Source: Sulfidibacter corallicola
GTDB lineage: Bacteria > Acidobacteriota > Holophagae > Acanthopleuribacterales > Acanthopleuribacteraceae
Assembly (NCBI RefSeq): GCF_017498545.1
Contig: NZ_CP071793.1
Coordinates: 7,992,256 to 8,056,255, forward strand
Length of the DNA stretch: 64,000 nt
Reading direction: 5' to 3'
Made by a program: the position numbers and the translations under genes. Numbering within the stretch: the first letter of the stretch is position 1; each line of letters opens with the position of its first letter. The notes beneath the pieces are model-generated. The model searched no databases. It had not been told where the DNA came from and saw only the letters and a list, made by a program, of their open reading frames with translations. Of the stretch, positions 20,994-30,100 are shown in pieces.

Positions 20994-22502
20994 ATGCAGC
21001 GGTTCACACCCGTAGGTAAGCGGGCCAGAATTGAGGGCCTGGATCTCTTGCGCGGCATCGCGCTACTCGGCATCGCCGTCGTCAACGTTCAACAAATTTT
21101 TCAACCTATGCCTCTTGCCGGTCTACCCATCGGTCTGGTTCCTGGCGAACGCGGCATTTGGGCGACCTGGGCAGTGACCCATACTCTATTCGATACCAAG
21201 TTTTTTACCCTGTTCGCCTTCTTGTTCGGGCTTGGGTTCTCCGTTCAACACGAGCGCTCTCGAGGAACGGATTCGAACTTCAGGTCGTTTTATTTGAGAC
21301 GTTTAGGTTTTTTGGCCATCCTTGGGGTCTTCCATGGATTGTTACTCTATGCCGCGGATGTGCTCATTATTTACGCCCTTTCCGGAGGGTTGCTGCTCTG
21401 CTGCCGCAAATGGTCCGCACCAAAAATGATGCAGGTCGGCCTCGGCATGCTTCTCACGACCTTGGTCCTCTACCAAGGTTTGGTCGGTCCCACATTCGTG
21501 GTGTCCTTTACCTTCAAGTTGATGGTTCTGACGGTCTTGACGCTCTTCCTGATGCGTCGGCTTTCACCGAAATTCTATCTCTCCGGCACTGCAGGGTTGA
21601 TGGCTTTGGTGTTCTCCGCTCAATTCATCTATTCCTCGGCTCTTGTGGGGCCATCCGAATGGAGCGATCCGTTACTTTGGCAACGAGAAGCGAGTGCCAA
21701 GGTCCACACGATGCTGGCCACGGGTCGATCGCCAGGGACGATCTCATGGGATGGTGCGGCGTTCCAAGCACTGTTCCTCGGAAACAAGGCGTCCGTTCCG
21801 TTGGAGACCATTGCCTATGGGCAGGGTCCCTATGCGTTGACGCTCATGGCGCGAACAGCAACTTTTCTGTCGTTTCTCGGCAAGACCCTGTTCTATTTTT
21901 TGTGGCGCACCTGGGGATTGTTCCTGTTGGCGGCCGGTTTGGCAAAATGGGGTTATCTGCAAATCCACCGCAAACCATACTGGCGCATGGCGGCCATATG
22001 GGGCTTCGGCATCGGATTGACGATGGCCGTATGCGCCACCGCTCTGAGAGGATTGGGGTTCACGGGCGTGGCGGTACCGGTTGGTTTGGCTCCCATGCTT
22101 CACGATCTCGCTGCCTATGCGATCGTCGCCGGATTGACCGGTTCTTTTTTGCTTTTCTCTCACACCGATAAGCTGCCCAAAATCAGGCGCGTCCTGGCCG
22201 CTGTCGGGCGGACGGCACTTAGCAACTATCTGGGACAGTCGCTGGTATTGGGCACTTTGGCCGCCTGGTATGGTTTCGGGCTCTACGGCCAAATGAGCCG
22301 CTTGATGCAGTTCCTGTTGGCCTTGGCCGTCTTTCTGGTTCTGGCCGGTTCGAGCGTCGCATGGCTGAAACGTTTTCGAATGGGTCCGCTCGAGTGGCTC
22401 TGGCGTTGTGTAACCTACCGCACCCATTTCCCGTTGCGGCACGAACCGACGGTGGCCCTGGGGCCACCTGGACCACCACTGAAAGGTGGTGTGGGTTCTT
22501 GA
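20994..22502 (+). CDS. DUF418-family membrane protein
   Basis: A 502-residue polytopic membrane protein. The N-terminal RIEGLDLLRGIALLGIAVVN is the hallmark of the DUF418/YeiB family. GRTALSNYLGQSLVLG near residue 405 and the ending GPLEWLWRCVTY are the family's C-terminal domain. About ten hydrophobic segments are visible. Function is not established; some members are linked to transport or envelope stress. GGGAGG lies nine bases before the ATG. It is followed 73 bases later by a GntR regulator and an ABC transporter on the same strand, so it is probably part of that operon. Confidence 0.85.
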   Translation: MQRFTPVGKRARIEGLDLLRGIALLGIAVVNVQQIFQPMPLAGLPIGLVPGERGIWATWAVTHTLFDTKFFTLFAFLFGLGFSVQHERSRGTDSNFRSFYLRRLGFLAILGVFHGLLLYAADVLIIYALSGGLLLCCRKWSAPKMMQVGLGMLLTTLVLYQGLVGPTFVVSFTFKLMVLTVLTLFLMRRLSPKFYLSGTAGLMALVFSAQFIYSSALVGPSEWSDPLLWQREASAKVHTMLATGRSPGTISWDGAAFQALFLGNKASVPLETIAYGQGPYALTLMARTATFLSFLGKTLFYFLWRTWGLFLLAAGLAKWGYLQIHRKPYWRMAAIWGFGIGLTMAVCATALRGLGFTGVAVPVGLAPMLHDLAAYAIVAGLTGSFLLFSHTDKLPKIRRVLAAVGRTALSNYLGQSLVLGTLAAWYGFGLYGQMSRLMQFLLALAVFLVLAGSSVAWLKRFRMGPLEWLWRCVTYRTHFPLRHEPTVALGPPGPPLKGGVGS

Positions 22503-22575
22503 ATCGCGCCGTGACCGCTGAAGTTATGTCACACTATGGGGAACCCGAAACTCAAAGTCGAGGGCTAAGCGCATC

Positions 22576-22983
22576 GTGCACGAAACATTCGACAACCATC
22601 GGCCCATCTACTTGCAAATCATCGAAGCGATCAAGAGGCGGGCTGTCCGCGGCGATTTCGGCCCGGGCGACCCCCTACCTTCGGTGCGGGAGATGGCGCG
22701 CAACATGAAAGTCAACCCCAATACCATGGCCCGAGCCTACATGGAACTCGAGCGCGAGGGTTTTACCCTCACGCAGCGCGGCACCGGCTCGTTCATTACC
22801 AAGGACGCCACGCGCATCGAAGATGAACGAGAGCGCTTCATCGCCATGGCGGTCGACAGGTTCTTGGATGAAATCGGCATGTTGGGGCTTGAAGAACCTC
22901 AAATCGAGGCCATCTTGGAGACCCTGATCGCCAAGATAAAAGATCCCACGACGCAGACCAGAGAGGAATCTTGCCATGATTGA
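22576..22983 (+). CDS. GntR-family regulator, YtrA type
   Basis: A 135-residue protein. The winged helix-turn-helix occupies about residues 10-75 (PIYLQIIEAIKRRAVRGDF, LPSVREMARNMKVNPNTMAR, LEREGFTLTQRGTGSFI). It lacks the large ligand domain of other GntR families and has only a short helical tail, which defines the YtrA group. YtrA regulators usually repress an ABC transporter encoded next to them. The start codon is GTG. The stop overlaps the ABC ATPase start by eight bases (ATGATTGA), which fits translational coupling. The palindrome at 20936-20957 is a candidate operator. Confidence 0.9.
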   Translation: MHETFDNHRPIYLQIIEAIKRRAVRGDFGPGDPLPSVREMARNMKVNPNTMARAYMELEREGFTLTQRGTGSFITKDATRIEDERERFIAMAVDRFLDEIGMLGLEEPQIEAILETLIAKIKDPTTQTREESCHD

Positions 22984-23662
22984 AACCCGGAGCCTGGGTA
23001 AATGCTACGGCAAGCGTCAGATCCTGGAAGACGTGACCTTATCGATTCCCACCGGATCTTTTTGTTTGGTGCTCGGCCAGAACGGTAGTGGCAAAAGTAC
23101 GTTGTTGCGGCTGTTGGCGGGCGTCACCGAACCAACCAGCGGGGCGGTTTTTCTGGATCGCCGGCCGATGACCGTGGCCACGAAGCAAACGGTTGCCTGG
23201 TGCCCGGATGTGGACCCCTTTGCTCCTGAAATGACGATCGACGAACTACTGGCTTTTCTGGCTCCTTTTTTTCCCGGTTGGCGAGAAGAAAAGTGTCAGT
23301 CATTGTTGAGCTTACTGGGGCTGGAACGGGAACGGTCCATTGCCGAGTTATCCGAAGGCGAGAAAGCGCGGTTGAAATTGGTGATCGTGTTTGCGAGGCC
23401 GAGTAAATTGGTGCTTTTGGACGATCCTTTCAAGGGTATTGACCGCGAATCTCGAAAGATCATTTTGGATACGTTGTTCGATGAGTTTCCTGGCGAAGGT
23501 CAGACGCTCGTCGTTTCGACCCATTTGATCAAGGAAATCGAGCATCTCGCCGACGAGGTCATCCTGTTGGGAGGCGGTCGCCTCTTGCTTCACGAGCAGG
23601 CTGAAAAAATTCGTTCGGAGCGTGGGTTGTCCCTGACCGAATTGTACGACGAGATGATTTGA
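22976..23662 (+). CDS. ABC transporter ATP-binding protein
   Basis: A 228-residue ATPase with Walker A LGQNGSGKST (about residues 34-43), signature LSEGEKARLKL, Walker B KLVLLDDPF and H-loop STHLIKEIEH. The signature has Glu-Gly-Glu in place of the usual Gly-Gly-Gln. The size and position after a YtrA-type regulator match ATPases of two-component exporters or antimicrobial-peptide response systems. It overlaps the regulator by eight bases and the permease by one base (TGATG), so the three are made from one message. The substrate is unknown. Confidence 0.92.
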   Translation: MIETRSLGKCYGKRQILEDVTLSIPTGSFCLVLGQNGSGKSTLLRLLAGVTEPTSGAVFLDRRPMTVATKQTVAWCPDVDPFAPEMTIDELLAFLAPFFPGWREEKCQSLLSLLGLERERSIAELSEGEKARLKLVIVFARPSKLVLLDDPFKGIDRESRKIILDTLFDEFPGEGQTLVVSTHLIKEIEHLADEVILLGGGRLLLHEQAEKIRSERGLSLTELYDEMI

Positions 23663-24393
23663 TGCATACCTGGATTCCCTTCTTCAAAAAGGAATGGCGG
23701 CGTTATCGCCGTATCTTTTTCTCGTTTTTCGCAGCCATGGCGGCGTTCGGGTTCGTTGGCTTGATCAAGTCGGGAACGATGGCCGCCACAGCGATGATGA
23801 TGGCTGTTCCCCTTTACGTGGCCGTGGCGGTGTTGCCCTGGTTGTTTTCGCATTCGTTGAGTCGGGATTGGCAGACCCATCATCAATATCTTCTGATGTC
23901 CCTGCCTGTTCCCAAAATCCGCGTATTTCTCTGCAAATACTTGGTGTTCTTGGCGTTCATTCTCGTGATGTTCGCATTATATTCCACGATCGTGTTGGTG
24001 CTTCCGGTGGGCGAGGCCACGCGTGCCTCGGGCATGGGGTGGTCGGCCAAGATGACGATCTGGTGGCTTTTTTCAGGCTATACACCCAGTTTCGCCTTTG
24101 CGTTGTTGGGCGTAGCCGGCGTTTTTCATGGTGTTCACTTGGCATGTCGTCATTGGGCGGTCAAGCTTTCCAAGCCCATCGGCTTCGTGGGTTTGGCCGT
24201 TTTTGTTGCCTTGACCGTTCCGGTTGTCGCTCTGAGCGATGAATTTTGGTTATTCGAACTCAGGGCCGAATCGAACGCAATCGAAATCACTGATTACTAT
24301 TTCCATCTCGGCTTTTGGATCTATGGCTGGCTGTTTGGTCTCGCGACCATTTGGGTGGCGACTCGAATGTATCGCAAATTTGCCGATATTTAG
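23662..24393 (+). CDS. ABC transporter permease
   Basis: A 243-residue membrane protein starting MHTWIPFFKKEWRRYRRIF, a usual opening of ABC-2-type permeases, where a KEWR motif precedes the first helix. About six hydrophobic segments follow. It begins at the ATG whose first base is the last base of the ATPase stop codon. A TTG one codon earlier is less likely. With the upstream ATPase it would form an exporter, regulated by the GntR protein. No substrate can be inferred. Confidence 0.85.
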   Translation: MHTWIPFFKKEWRRYRRIFFSFFAAMAAFGFVGLIKSGTMAATAMMMAVPLYVAVAVLPWLFSHSLSRDWQTHHQYLLMSLPVPKIRVFLCKYLVFLAFILVMFALYSTIVLVLPVGEATRASGMGWSAKMTIWWLFSGYTPSFAFALLGVAGVFHGVHLACRHWAVKLSKPIGFVGLAVFVALTVPVVALSDEFWLFELRAESNAIEITDYYFHLGFWIYGWLFGLATIWVATRMYRKFADI

Positions 24394-24442
24394 GCCACGG
24401 CAGGGTCGTCGGTCGCTCACGATTCCCGGCCGTTCGCTCGCT

Positions 24443-24470
24443 AGACGCGCGCCCGAAAGGGGGCGCGTCT
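24443..24470 (+). terminator. GC-rich hairpin after the ABC permease
   Basis: AGACGCGCGCCC and GGGGGCGCGTCT pair around a GAAA loop, about 50 bases after the permease stop. The 3' side has only TTAT, so terminator function is uncertain. Confidence 0.5.
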
Positions 24471-24494
24471 TATGGCACATGCCCGAGTTAAACC

Positions 24495-26268
24495 TGAATT
24501 TCGCGTGATTTCCTGCATTGGAGGTTTATTTTCAACCCCTCTCTGGTCTTTAGGGGGGTTCTGTACGATTTTCCATCGTTCGCTTCAATTTTGAGCAGCC
24601 GAAGGCCACCGCTTCCTGTGTTCTCGGTTGGTTCATCGTTTTGGCTTCGTTAACAGGTCTGAACCAGTTGCTGTAACCGGTAGAGGTTGTAGACGATCGC
24701 TTTGCCTGTCAGCTCCGCCTTCACCGCTTCCAACCCTCTCCGCCATACCCGCCCGAATCCAAACAGCGCTTTCAATTGGCCGATTAACCCTTCCACCGAA
24801 GATCGCATTCGCCGCGCTTCGCGATAGGGTTTGCTTTCCCACGCTTCCTCTCCTGCGATCTTCTTTCCCTTGGCACCACTGAACGACTTCGTTTGCACCC
24901 CTTGCCGCGCCAGCCACTGCTGGTTCGCCTTGGAAGCATATCCGTCGTCTGCGCTACAGGTCGCGGGCGTGGTCCCTATCCGTTCGAATGCTTTTCGGCA
25001 CGTCTGCTGGAACATACTGGCATCCATTGGGTTACCCTCGGGCACCGAGACCGCCACCACGAATTGGCGGGCACTTTTGGCGATCTGGACTCGGTAACCG
25101 ACTTCGGGCTCGCGTCCCCCTTTCTCGATCCACGCAATCGACGGATCGGCCACACTGAGAACCCGTTCGGCAGTCCCGACTTTTTCTTGCTCGATCACCC
25201 GACGACACGTCGTGTGAATCAACGAATCGAGCTGGGACACATCTTTGGTCATCCGCGCTTGCCATTCCATCCAACGCTGATAGCCCCGGCTGCCAGGCCG
25301 GTGGCCGTGCTCCCAGGTGGCAAGGTGGTCAAGGATCCCGCCCATCTCTTGGGACAGATACTCGGCTGCATCGATCATGAGCCCGTAGTGGTGTTGGCGA
25401 ACCGCCTTCGCGCCCTTGCCCGAAGCCAAGCCAATCGATCGACGGGCTGCTTCGATGTCTTCGCACCAGACGTCGATTCGTGATGCCATCGAAGTCGCGA
25501 CGTCCTCCAGGATCGGCTGGCAGAGGCCTCTGTGAAGGCTTCGGGCGATCTGGGCGATCAGCTCGGAATCGGCTGGCCAGGCCGTGTTGCCCCGAACGGC
25601 AGTACTATCGAGGGTGACCTCGGCGAAGTCATCGAGGTTCCGAGATCGAATGGTCGTGATGATCCGGTCCAAAACCAGATCCAACGTGGCCTGGCTGACA
25701 AGATTGACGTTATGTGTGATGGTCGATCCCGCTGGACAGGGACGCCCCTGCTGCGAGAAATAGCGCGCAACGGTGCGGGATTCGGCAAAGAAACCTCGGG
25801 CCGAAACAGATTTGACGCCATCGAGAAAATAACGGCAGATCAAGCAGAACAAGACGTCTTGAGCAGACATGCGGCGCCGTCCGATGCCCAACTTCAGTTC
25901 GCTGGGTGTCATGGCCTCGAGGGGATCGGGATCGTCGAGGCCGGGAAGATGAGGGGTTCCAGCGCAAGCGCGACGGTGATTGAGGCGCGCTTGTTTCAAG
26001 ACCAGTGCATGGCGGTCGAGGTCAGCTTCGAGCCGTTCGAGGATCTCAGGGAAAGTATTGAGAAGATTGAGGAGTTCGTCAATCGCGTAGGCGAAGTCGG
26101 AATCGGGAAAGGCGATCAATTCGAGTTGGTATGGGAATGGAGTCATAGGGTCCATGAGAGATAGCAACCTGCAAACATTGATGTTGACCCGAAGAGAATA
26201 CCTCATCTCGCGGTGTTGTTACTCGGAAATATGCTCCCATCCGAACATTTAAGAAAATCACGAAATAC
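24495..26268 (-). mobile_element. Insertion sequence with a single DDE transposase gene
   Basis: A transposase gene fills most of this stretch. Short imperfect inverted ends are visible: CGTGATTTCCT at 24504-24514 and AGAAAATCACG at 26252-26262 match in ten of eleven positions when one is reversed. The exact borders and any target duplication could not be fixed by eye, so the limits are approximate. The element lies between the ABC operon and the end of the NRPS cluster. Confidence 0.6.
24650..26155 (-). CDS. DDE-type transposase
   Basis: About 501 residues from MDPMTPFPYQLEL; an in-frame ATG 17 codons upstream (26206) is a possible alternative start. The catalytic triad is likely Asp in VTLDSTAVRGNTAWPADS, Asp in CSADDGYASKAN and Glu in RRMRSSVEGLIGQLK. 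The middle has KGAKAVRQHHYGLMIDAAEY. The C-terminus GKAIVYNLYRLQQLVQTC is typical of the IS4/IS5/IS1182-like supergroup. The family is not assigned with certainty. The frame is intact from end to end with no visible frameshift, so the enzyme may be active. Confidence 0.87.
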   Translation of the reverse strand: MDPMTPFPYQLELIAFPDSDFAYAIDELLNLLNTFPEILERLEADLDRHALVLKQARLNHRRACAGTPHLPGLDDPDPLEAMTPSELKLGIGRRRMSAQDVLFCLICRYFLDGVKSVSARGFFAESRTVARYFSQQGRPCPAGSTITHNVNLVSQATLDLVLDRIITTIRSRNLDDFAEVTLDSTAVRGNTAWPADSELIAQIARSLHRGLCQPILEDVATSMASRIDVWCEDIEAARRSIGLASGKGAKAVRQHHYGLMIDAAEYLSQEMGGILDHLATWEHGHRPGSRGYQRWMEWQARMTKDVSQLDSLIHTTCRRVIEQEKVGTAERVLSVADPSIAWIEKGGREPEVGYRVQIAKSARQFVVAVSVPEGNPMDASMFQQTCRKAFERIGTTPATCSADDGYASKANQQWLARQGVQTKSFSGAKGKKIAGEEAWESKPYREARRMRSSVEGLIGQLKALFGFGRVWRRGLEAVKAELTGKAIVYNLYRLQQLVQTC

Positions 26269-26278
26269 GTTCGCAGGA

Positions 26279-26304
26279 AGACGCCAGCCTTTCGGGCTGG
26301 CGTC
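26279..26304. repeat. Hairpin at the right side of the insertion sequence
   Basis: GACGCCAGCC and GGCTGGCGTC form a perfect 10-base stem with the loop TTTCG. There is no T-run on either side, so it is not clearly a terminator. It resembles the GC-rich hairpin on the other flank of the element (24443-24470), which also begins AGACGC. Confidence 0.65.
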
Positions 26305-26423
26305 TCGCTAGTGGCTTGCTGAAACCTGTGATTGAATTTAATCGCATTGTCTCTCTCTTGAAACGAAGTGGTTTATTCAACCTGAGCTGGGTCTTGCCCT
26401 CGTCAAATCTCGATCAGGAATGC

Positions 26424-26501
26424 AGGAACATCGGAAACCAGGAAAAGCAGGACCATGATGTGACACCGAATGCGGATCCTTTCCTGGTTTCCGATGTTCC
26501 T
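26424..26501. repeat. Perfect 22-base inverted repeat with 34-base loop
   Basis: The arms at 26424-26445 and 26480-26501 are exact reverse complements (one begins AGGAACATCGGAAACC). Pairing continues imperfectly for about nine bases outside. The inner sequence GGAAACCAGGAAAAG also occurs near 18145, and its complement partly near 1945, which suggests a small dispersed repeat family. Confidence 0.85.
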
Positions 26502-26750
26502 GGGTTCCTGCTTAATTTTTCGGATGAACGACCCATGGCTCTTCGTGAGAAACCAGGTGGTCTGTTTCTTTCTCGAAATCGAGCTGGGTATGCCCGCTGG
26601 TTTGCGGCTCTTATGAAACAAACTTGCTCGGAATACCCGAATGCCGAGAGATTTGTCGTGCCCGGTAGGTTCATCAGGGGCGGTAAGCCCGCCGGCTGAA
26701 CTTATCGAAGTAATCCATGCGAGGAGTTCCAACCTAATAAATGTGCGGCG

Positions 26751-26806
26751 GGCAGGGCCGGTATGGCAGGGCCGGTATGGCAGGGCCGGTATGGTAGGGA
26801 CGGTAT
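26751..26806. repeat. 14-base tandem repeat, four copies
   Basis: The unit GGCAGGGCCGGTAT occurs at 26751-26764, 26765-26778 and 26779-26792 without change. The fourth copy, 26793-26806, has two substitutions (GGTAGGGACGGTAT). Confidence 0.95.
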
Positions 26807-26948
26807 AGCAGCTTGCCTTACCGGACCTACTCAACCAATCGAAGCAACCTAGCATTAATCGAAATCGGACATCGAGAGATTTTGAGGTCCGGCTTATCCG
26901 CTTCGCTCTTTTACCATTCGATCTTGCGGAGCGCGGATCGCTTCGAAG

Positions 26949-27105
26949 TGTCGGCCCAGCGGGCCAACCAACCGGGCACGACGCCCCTCTGGTGAATGCG
27001 GTAACTCCCGACCAATTCGGCTCGACTAGTTACCCACTTGAAACCCAGTGGCCGGTGTGCCGGACCACCGGCATACCGGCCCACGGCCTGGGCGGCGACT
27101 CGATG
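26949..27105. repeat. Intergenic element, copy 1 (after NRPS gene A)
   Basis: This block is similar to 31957-32152. Shared exact stretches include GTCGGCCCAGCGGGCCAACC, CACGACGCCCCTCT and 25 bases starting TAGTTACCCACTTG. It ends about 60 bases beyond the stop codon of the NRPS gene at 27163-31824. Unlike copy 2, the hairpin GTCGGCCC/GGGCCAAC has no adjoining T-run here. Confidence 0.85.
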
Positions 27106-27162
27106 GTAAAAAAAAGCGATCCCCGGTTCGGAGTGACCGGATCTCTCACGGCCCAAGTTACC

Positions 27163-30100
27163 TCAACCAAGCCGCGCCAGGCCTCGCTCGTAATCCGCCA
27201 GCAACTTCGCCACCTGCGCAGCCGTGAAGCGCTGCGGATCGTAGTGGGCCGTCAGCGTCACCCGGCCGTTGCCGGGGTTCACCGCCACCAACAGGCACAG
27301 CGGGTGGTGGAAGCGATCGAACTGGCGCACCGCCAACAAGCGGAAGTCGTCGCGTGCGTCGACGGCCGCGCCCTCCTCCGTCTGGCGCTGGTTGTGAAAG
27401 TGCACGAAGTTGAACGTGGAAAAGTACGGCGGCGCCTGGCTGGCCGCGGTCACCGGGAAGCGGACGTGCGGCTCCATCTCGACGATGGTTCGCTCGACCC
27501 GATTCGCGCGTTCGGCCGCCGACGCCTGCGCCAGATCCAGGCAAAACGGAACCAAGTTCCAGAACAAACCAAAGGCGGTCAGGGGGTTGCTCAGGCGCTC
27601 GGAGCGCCCGTTGGCCACCAGGCCCACCGACACCCGGTCTTCCCCAGCGATGCGGGCCACCAGCGGCAGCCACGCCGACAGGCACAGAGCCCGCAGCGAG
27701 ACACCCAACCCGCGCGCGCGCCGCTGAAGGCGCGGTCCCAAATCCCCATCGGTGGCGTGGTCCAGCCAAGGCACCACCTCGTTCGAATCGCGCTGCGACG
27801 GCGCGGGTAGTGCGGCGGGCGCGAACCCCGCCGTGTGGGTGCGCCAAAACGCGGCGCTCTCTTCCGAAGCCGCGATCTCCCGCTCCAGCGCGATGAACTC
27901 TCGGTAACTGGGGCAGGGGACCGGATCCGCCAACACCGCGCCACCTTTGACCTTGCGGTACAAGTCGATCATGTCGTTCAGCAGGGCCACGTTGCCCCAG
28001 CCGTCTTCGAGCGCGTGGGGCATGGCCATGAACAACGACCATCGATCCGCGCCGTGATCGAACAGCCGGAACCGAACCAACGGTGACGCGATCTGCCGCA
28101 CATCGAACAGGTCGCCCCGGTCCGCCGCCAAAAATTCGTCGATACGCGTTTCCTGGTCCGCGGCGTCCAGGTGGGCGAGGGAGGTGACCGGCAGCTCCGG
28201 CGAGAACGGACGCCGCACGAGTTGCAGCGGAGCGGCCTCTCCATCACCCGCGAAGACCGTTCGAAGGGTGGGGTGCTTCGCGATCAGGTGCGTGAGAACC
28301 GACACCAACAGTTCGGGCCGGAACGCCGGGTCGCTGAAAGTGAAACACTGCTGCGTGTGGTAGCTGCCCCATGGGTTGGGTCGATCGGCGTAGTGGTGCA
28401 GCATGGTGCGCTGCATGGCCGACTGGGGGTAGGCGTCCACGAAGGCCGGGCCCCAACGGTGGGCGATCTCCTCTGAGCTGGGCGCATCCGTCAGGTCCGG
28501 CGCCGTGGCGATCTCGCGCGGTCTCTCGGCGATCGCCGTGGCCAGGCCCGCCACGGTCGGGTGGGCGAACAGGTCGCGCACGCTGACCGCCATGCCCGCT
28601 TTGGTCGCCTCGAAGGCCAGTTGCACGGCGCGCAGCGAATCGCCACCCAAGGCGAAGTAGTTTTCGTGGATGCCCACCGGGCGCACGTCCAGGATTCGCT
28701 CGAACAGGGCCACCAACCGCGCTTCGTTCGCATTGCGCGGGGCGGTCCTGTTTGCCGGTCGTGGAACGCCGTCCAGTGGGATATCCGCCAGCACGCGGTA
28801 GTCGATCTTGCCGTTGGCGGTCAGGGGCAGCGCGTCCAGCACGCCGAATCGGGCGGGGACCATGTAGGCCGGCAGTGTCTCGGCCAGGTCGGCGCGCACC
28901 TGAACCGGGTCCAGAGTGCCGGACTCGGCCTCCAACACGGCGACCAGAAGCTGGTGGCCCGAGCCGTCCCGGCGCGTGGCGACCGCGGCATCGCGCACGG
29001 CCGGATGAGCCCGCAAGGCGGCCTCGATCTCGCCCAGCTCGATGCGGAATCCGCGGATCTTGACCTGGCGATCGATGCGCCCCAAATATTCGAGGCTGCC
29101 GTCGTTGCGGAAGCGGGCCAGGTCGCCGGTGCGGTAGAGGCGGTCGCCGCCGGCCGAAGAGAAGGGATCGGGTACGAACCGATCCGCCGTGAGGCCCGCC
29201 CGACCCAGGTACCCGCGCGCCAAACCCGCGCCGGCCACGAACAGCTCGCCCGCCGCCCCGTCCGGCACCGGGTTCAGGTGCCCGTCCAGCAGGTACAGTT
29301 GCAGATCCGGCAAGGCCTGACCGATCACGCTGGCCTCGCGCTCCAGATCCACCGGCCCGACGCGGTGGAAGGTCACGTGCACGGTGGTTTCCGTGATGCC
29401 GTACATGTTGACGAGCTCGGGGCCGTGGAAGCCGTATCGCTCGATCCAGGGTTTCAGCGCGCCGACGTGCAGCGCCTCGCCGCCGAACACCACGTAGCGC
29501 AGGGCCAGGCGCGCGGCGCCGGTGCGGCGATCGGCTTCGATCAGGGACTTGAAGGCCGAAGGCGTCTGGCTGAGCACCGTCACCCGCTCCTCTTCCAGCA
29601 GGCAACGGAAATCCTCGGGCGAGCGGCTCAGTGCGTAGGGCACGATCAGGCAACGGCCGCCCGAGAGCAGCGGTCCCCAGAGTTCCCAAACCGAGAAGTC
29701 GAAGGCGAACGAATGGAACAGGGTCCAGGTGTCGTCGGGCCCGAAATCGAACAGCTCCCCGCAGCCGCGGAACAGGCGCAGCACGTTGCGGTGGGTGACC
29801 TGGACACCCTTGGGCGTCCCGGTCGTGCCGGAAGTGTAAATGACGTAGGCGCGCTGGTCCAGATGAACCGCCGGGAGCGACGGAGCGCCTGCGTCATGGG
29901 GTTCCTCGAACCGATGGCGATCCAGGCAGAGGGTTTCCACCTCCGGCGTGGCCAATCGGTCTATCATAGTACTTTCGGTGACCAGCAGACGCACCCCCGA
30001 ATCGGCGAGGATGAAGGCGGCTCGCTCGGCCGGCGTGTCCGGTTCGAGTGGGACGTAGCCGGCGCCGCATTTCAGCACGGCGAGGAAGGCGATTGGAACG

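Larger units (their letters stand above)
26305..27162. other. Repeat-rich gene-free region at the end of the NRPS cluster
   Basis: No gene is supported in about 850 bases. It holds a long inverted repeat (26424-26501), a 14-base tandem repeat (26751-26806) and one copy of an element also found after the next NRPS gene (26949-27105). Short open frames cross these repeats and have no recognisable product. Confidence 0.6.

Noticed and set aside
26751..26806. The 14-base tandem repeat as a CRISPR array
   Set aside because: The copies are directly adjacent with no spacers, so it is a plain tandem repeat.
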